9,715 nucleotides of DNA. Origin: Mycoplasmataceae bacterium. GTDB lineage: Bacteria > Bacillota_I > Bacilli_A > Mycoplasmatales > Mycoplasmoidaceae. Every line of letters starts with the position of its first letter. Positions within the stretch are counted from its first letter, which is position 1. Positions 7,651 to 9,715 of the stretch are shown here, in pieces. The notes beneath the pieces were generated by a model. It saw only the letters and a list, made by a program, of their open reading frames with translations, was not told the DNA's origin and did not search any database. The stretch is from contig JAISKE010000065.1 of the NCBI GenBank assembly GCA_031261045.1, positions 1-9,715 of the forward strand, written 5' to 3'. The position numbers were made by a program, and so were the translations under genes.

Positions 7651-8490
7651 ATGCCAGAACTTCCAGAAGTCCAAACAGTTATTAATACTCTAAATCATAG
7701 TGGTTTACACAACCAAACTATTAGTGATATTAAGATTTATAAAACTAAATTAATTAAAAATACTACTCCTAGTAAATTCATTAAGTTCTTAACTGGCGAG
7801 AAATTTATTATCGTAGAGCGGATTGGTAAGTTCTTAATTTTTAAAATGTCTCACAAGAAAGTATTAGTAGTGCATTTAAGGATGGAAGGTAAGATGTTTT
7901 ATGAACCACAAGCATATTCGCTGCCTAAAAATCATTTAAGAATTGAATTCATTTTAAAGAATAAGCACGTTTTAAGATATTACGATTCACGAATTTTTGG
8001 AACTTATGATGTGTACCAAGGGGATGACTATTTAAAGGCTACGCAAATTAAAAAACTCGGGTTAGATCCTTTAGATGAACACTTTAATTGACAATATTTA
8101 AAAAAACAAATTAATAAGTGCCATAAAGCTATAAAAACTACTTTATTAGATCAAACTAAATTATCTGGATTAGGCAACATCTATGTGGATGAGGTGTTGT
8201 TTTTAAGCCGAATTCACCCTTTAACTAAGCCAAGCAAGCTAAGAGACCAAGATTTTAAAAATATCGCAAAATTTAGCAAGCAAACGCTTCTGAAAGCGAT
8301 TAAATATGGTGGGACAACCGTCTCAAGTTACAGATCAGATCCTAACCATGCTGGTAGGTTCCAAAACATGCTTTTAGTGCATACGCGTGTAGGGTTACCA
8401 TGCTATGTTTGTAAAACAATCATTAAAAAGATTAAAGTTAATGGTAGAGGGACATATTTCTGCCCTAAATGTCAAAAGGAGATTCGTTAA
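7651..8490 (+). CDS. mutM: Formamidopyrimidine-DNA glycosylase (Fpg/MutM)
   Basis: MutM excises 8-oxoguanine and formamidopyrimidines from DNA and nicks the resulting abasic site. The frame encodes 279 residues, the normal length, with TGA as Trp147. The start MPELPEV carries the catalytic Pro2 (Schiff base) and Glu3; Lys60 in RIGKF is the conserved lysine. The helix-two-turn-helix region contains LSGLGNIYVDE (about 171-181, with Asn176). A C-terminal zinc finger uses C251, C254, C271 and C274, with the DNA-binding Arg266 in GRGTYFC. The start codon is fixed by MPELPEV because Pro2 must be exposed. The gene begins seven bases after the GH20 stop and is followed by coaE after one base. It pairs functionally with nfo, which processes the abasic products, though nfo is in the opposite operon. 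Confidence 0.97.
8475..8481 (+). promoter_or_regulatory. coaE ribosome binding site
   Basis: AAAGGAG lies within the last codons of mutM, ten bases before the ATG at 8492. It supports that start over an upstream in-frame ATG at 8405, which would lie deep inside mutM and precede the P-loop by an unneeded 29 residues. Confidence 0.75.
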
Positions 8491-8491
8491 T

Positions 8492-9067
8492 ATGCTAATT
8501 TGTATCACAGGTGTTGCCGGTTCTGGTAAAAGTACCGTATTAGGAATGCTAAAAAAACTTAAATACAATACTTTTGCAATGGATGATTATGTTCATCAAA
8601 TTTACCAACGCGATGATTTGGGTTACAAATTGATAATTGATCACTTTGGCAAACAATATGTTAATGAACAAGAAGTAGATCGTAAGGCTTTAGGAAAATT
8701 AGTCTTCAATGACAAGAAACAATTAGCTAAATTAAACTCGATTATGATACCCGTCATGCAGAACAAACTTGTAGAGTTAATTTCATTAAAACAAACATAT
8801 TTTGTAGAGCTAGCAGTGTATTTGAACCATGAAAAGTCATTCAAAAAATATTTTAAAAAAATTATTTTAATTTTGGTGCCAAAAAAACTAGAAAAAAACA
8901 ATTTAAAACAAAAATTTAATCACTTGAAGAAATTTCCCACAAAGAATGTTGGAAACTTAAAAAACCCTATAGAAATCAACGCAATAAAACACGATTATTT
9001 GTTGGAAAATAACTCAGATAAAAAAACATTACTAAAAAACATCTTGAAAATTGTTAAAAAATTTTAA
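8492..9067 (+). CDS. coaE: Dephospho-CoA kinase, divergent
   Basis: CoaE phosphorylates the ribose 3' hydroxyl of dephospho-CoA with ATP, the last step of coenzyme A synthesis. The frame encodes 191 residues, close to the usual length of about 200. The Walker A loop GVAGSGKST is at 7-15, Asp31 in AMDD matches the catalytic Asp of the family, and DRKALGKLVF (63-72) and YLLENNSDKK (169-178) align with conserved blocks. Oddities: the His of the usual HP is Ile (MIPVM, 85-89), the PLLFE segment reads LAVYLNH, and the lid arginines after it are replaced by lysines. The C-terminal third is very A-rich and lysine-rich. No TGA codon occurs. Position between mutM and dnaB supports the assignment. The start follows mutM by one base with AAAGGAG upstream. 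Confidence 0.85.
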   Translation: MLICITGVAGSGKSTVLGMLKKLKYNTFAMDDYVHQIYQRDDLGYKLIIDHFGKQYVNEQEVDRKALGKLVFNDKKQLAKLNSIMIPVMQNKLVELISLKQTYFVELAVYLNHEKSFKKYFKKIILILVPKKLEKNNLKQKFNHLKKFPTKNVGNLKNPIEINAIKHDYLLENNSDKKTLLKNILKIVKKF

Positions 9068-9080
9068 AAAAATTTATACT
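9051..9080 (+). promoter_or_regulatory. Candidate dnaB promoter
   Basis: TTGTTA (9051-9056) and TATACT (9075-9080) are 18 bases apart and would give a leader of about 75 bases before the ATG at 9162. The -35 box lies inside the end of coaE. The region is very AT-rich, so chance matches are easy; the promoter is tentative. Confidence 0.35.
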
Positions 9081-9095
9081 TTTTTTACCGAACAA

Positions 9096-9131
9096 AATTT
9101 ACTTGAAAATCACCGTCGCTTAGAGTAAATT
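9096..9131. repeat. Inverted repeat in the dnaB leader
   Basis: AATTTACT (9096-9103) and AGTAAATT (9124-9131) are exact reverse complements with a 20-base interval that is GC-richer than its surroundings (ACCGTCGC). It could be a protein-binding site or an mRNA hairpin ahead of dnaB. It is not followed by a U-tract, so it is unlikely to be a terminator. Confidence 0.4.
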
Positions 9132-9146
9132 CAATCAAATATCTTC

Positions 9147-9154
9147 AGAGGGAG
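9147..9154 (+). promoter_or_regulatory. Strong dnaB ribosome binding site
   Basis: AGAGGGAG, seven bases before the ATG at 9162. It is one of the strongest Shine-Dalgarno matches in the window and fixes the start codon. Confidence 0.75.
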
Positions 9155-9161
9155 AATTGCC

Positions 9162-9715
9162 ATGTTAAACAACACTAGATTTTATGCACAAAAACAATAC
9201 GCATTTACAATGAACAATAACTTCCTCCATGATTTATATGCACCAATTCTAGGCCATGACGCAATTAACCTTTACACCATACTAATCCACGAAGCAGACA
9301 AACAAGCTTTATTCATGGGAATCGCTACCGAAATGAACGATTTCTTCAAGGCGGCTGGTGTGGACTACACAGATTTCGTTAAAGCTAGGACTAAATTAGA
9401 AGCTTTGGGTCTGCTTACCACTTACTTAAAAAATGATACCTACACTAATATCTCAACTTACTCATTTATTTTGAATGAACCGCTTAAATTTGTAGATTTT
9501 ATCACAAATCAGAAATACCGCCACCTTCTAATTCAACAAATCGGTCAAGTTAATTACGAAAAGCTTGAATTTTGTTACGCCGCTAACCGTGTTCCAGCTG
9601 ATGCTGAGAATGTAACCGTTACCATTGATTCTGTATTCAATGATGAGCAAATCAACAAAGTCACTACCATGAACTTTGATAACCTTTACAAGAATATTGC
9701 AGCTAGCACTTCATT
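9162..9715 (+). CDS. dnaB: Replication initiation and membrane attachment protein DnaB, 5' part
   Basis: In Firmicutes, DnaB (not the helicase) works with DnaD and DnaI to load the replicative helicase at the origin and links the origin to the membrane. About 184 codons are open to the right edge with no stop and no Trp. The visible part matches the N-terminal winged-helix domain: LYAPILGHDAINLYTIL (about 26-42), KARTKLEALGLLTTYLK (near residues 75-91), and a YSFILNEPLKFVDF block resembling the family's tyrosine-leucine-PL segment. The C-terminal DnaD-like domain is outside the window. The mutM-coaE-dnaB order agrees with the region in Bacillus, where dnaB is followed by dnaI. The start follows AGAGGGAG by seven bases. 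A leader of about 94 bases with an inverted repeat separates it from coaE. Confidence 0.82.
   Translation, partial: MLNNTRFYAQKQYAFTMNNNFLHDLYAPILGHDAINLYTILIHEADKQALFMGIATEMNDFFKAAGVDYTDFVKARTKLEALGLLTTYLKNDTYTNISTYSFILNEPLKFVDFITNQKYRHLLIQQIGQVNYEKLEFCYAANRVPADAENVTVTIDSVFNDEQINKVTTMNFDNLYKNIAASTS

Noticed and set aside
1..8091. Fragmented dnaJ, purB, nfo, permease, GH20 and mutM as pseudogenes
   Set aside because: All breaks are TGA codons in frame with conserved sequence on both sides; reading TGA as Trp restores full-length proteins with no frameshift.
8405..8491. Upstream in-frame start for coaE
   Set aside because: It would overlap the mutM zinc-finger region and add 29 residues before the P-loop, whereas ATG at 8492 has AAAGGAG upstream and gives the family's usual N-terminus.
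8641..8901. Minus-strand open frame of 86 residues opposite coaE
   Set aside because: It is a shadow of the A-rich coaE sequence, with low-complexity Phe, Ser and Ile content and no ribosome site.
9066..9086. A7/T7 hairpin after coaE as an intrinsic terminator
   Set aside because: The stem would contain only A-U pairs with a seven-base loop, which is too weak, and it overlaps the candidate dnaB -10 box.

Overview
The window comes from a mollicute of the Mycoplasma/Ureaplasma/Spiroplasma type that reads UGA as tryptophan (genetic code 4). Under the standard code, dnaJ, purB, nfo, both lipoprotein genes, the permease and mutM all break at in-frame TGA codons. With TGA read as Trp, each becomes one full-length frame with its family motifs in register. 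Other mycoplasma traits are AT-rich DNA, two lipoprotein genes with short membrane-anchor signals, very short intergenic gaps and a CIRCE element at dnaJ. The genus cannot be fixed from the sequence alone.

Layout. Left block, minus strand, transcribed right to left: purB (3965-2673), nfo (2673-1810, overlapping purB by one base) and dnaJ (1144 to beyond the left edge). Between nfo and dnaJ lies a plus-strand gene for a small lipoprotein of unknown function (1267-1752). It sits inside a 620-bp segment bounded by two identical 24-bp repeats. The left repeat is most of the dnaJ CIRCE; the right repeat overlaps the nfo stop codon. This looks like a lipoprotein cassette inserted into an older nfo-CIRCE-dnaJ junction. 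Right block, plus strand: an APC-type amino acid permease (4021-5718), a surface lipoprotein of glycoside hydrolase family 20 (5772-7643), mutM (7651-8490), coaE (8492-9067) and the start of dnaB, the replication initiation and membrane attachment protein (9162 to beyond the right edge). No RNA genes, insertion sequences or CRISPR arrays were seen, and no gap between genes exceeds about 125 bases.

How the genes fit together. purB makes AMP from adenylosuccinate. nfo and mutM are two halves of oxidative base-excision repair. coaE completes coenzyme A. dnaB starts replication, and mutM-coaE-dnaB follows a gene order known in Firmicutes. The GH20 lipoprotein and the permease suggest scavenging from a host: amino-sugar removal outside the cell and amino acid uptake.

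Regulation is the most interesting layer. Four genes (dnaJ, permease, GH20, mutM) have a perfect TATAAT box ending only 6-8 bases before the ATG and no Shine-Dalgarno sequence, so their mRNAs are probably leaderless. Genes with a longer leader or inside an operon carry clear ribosome binding sites. The purB and permease promoters have TATAAT boxes that touch back to back, so they probably compete for RNA polymerase. No wholly new multi-gene system was found.
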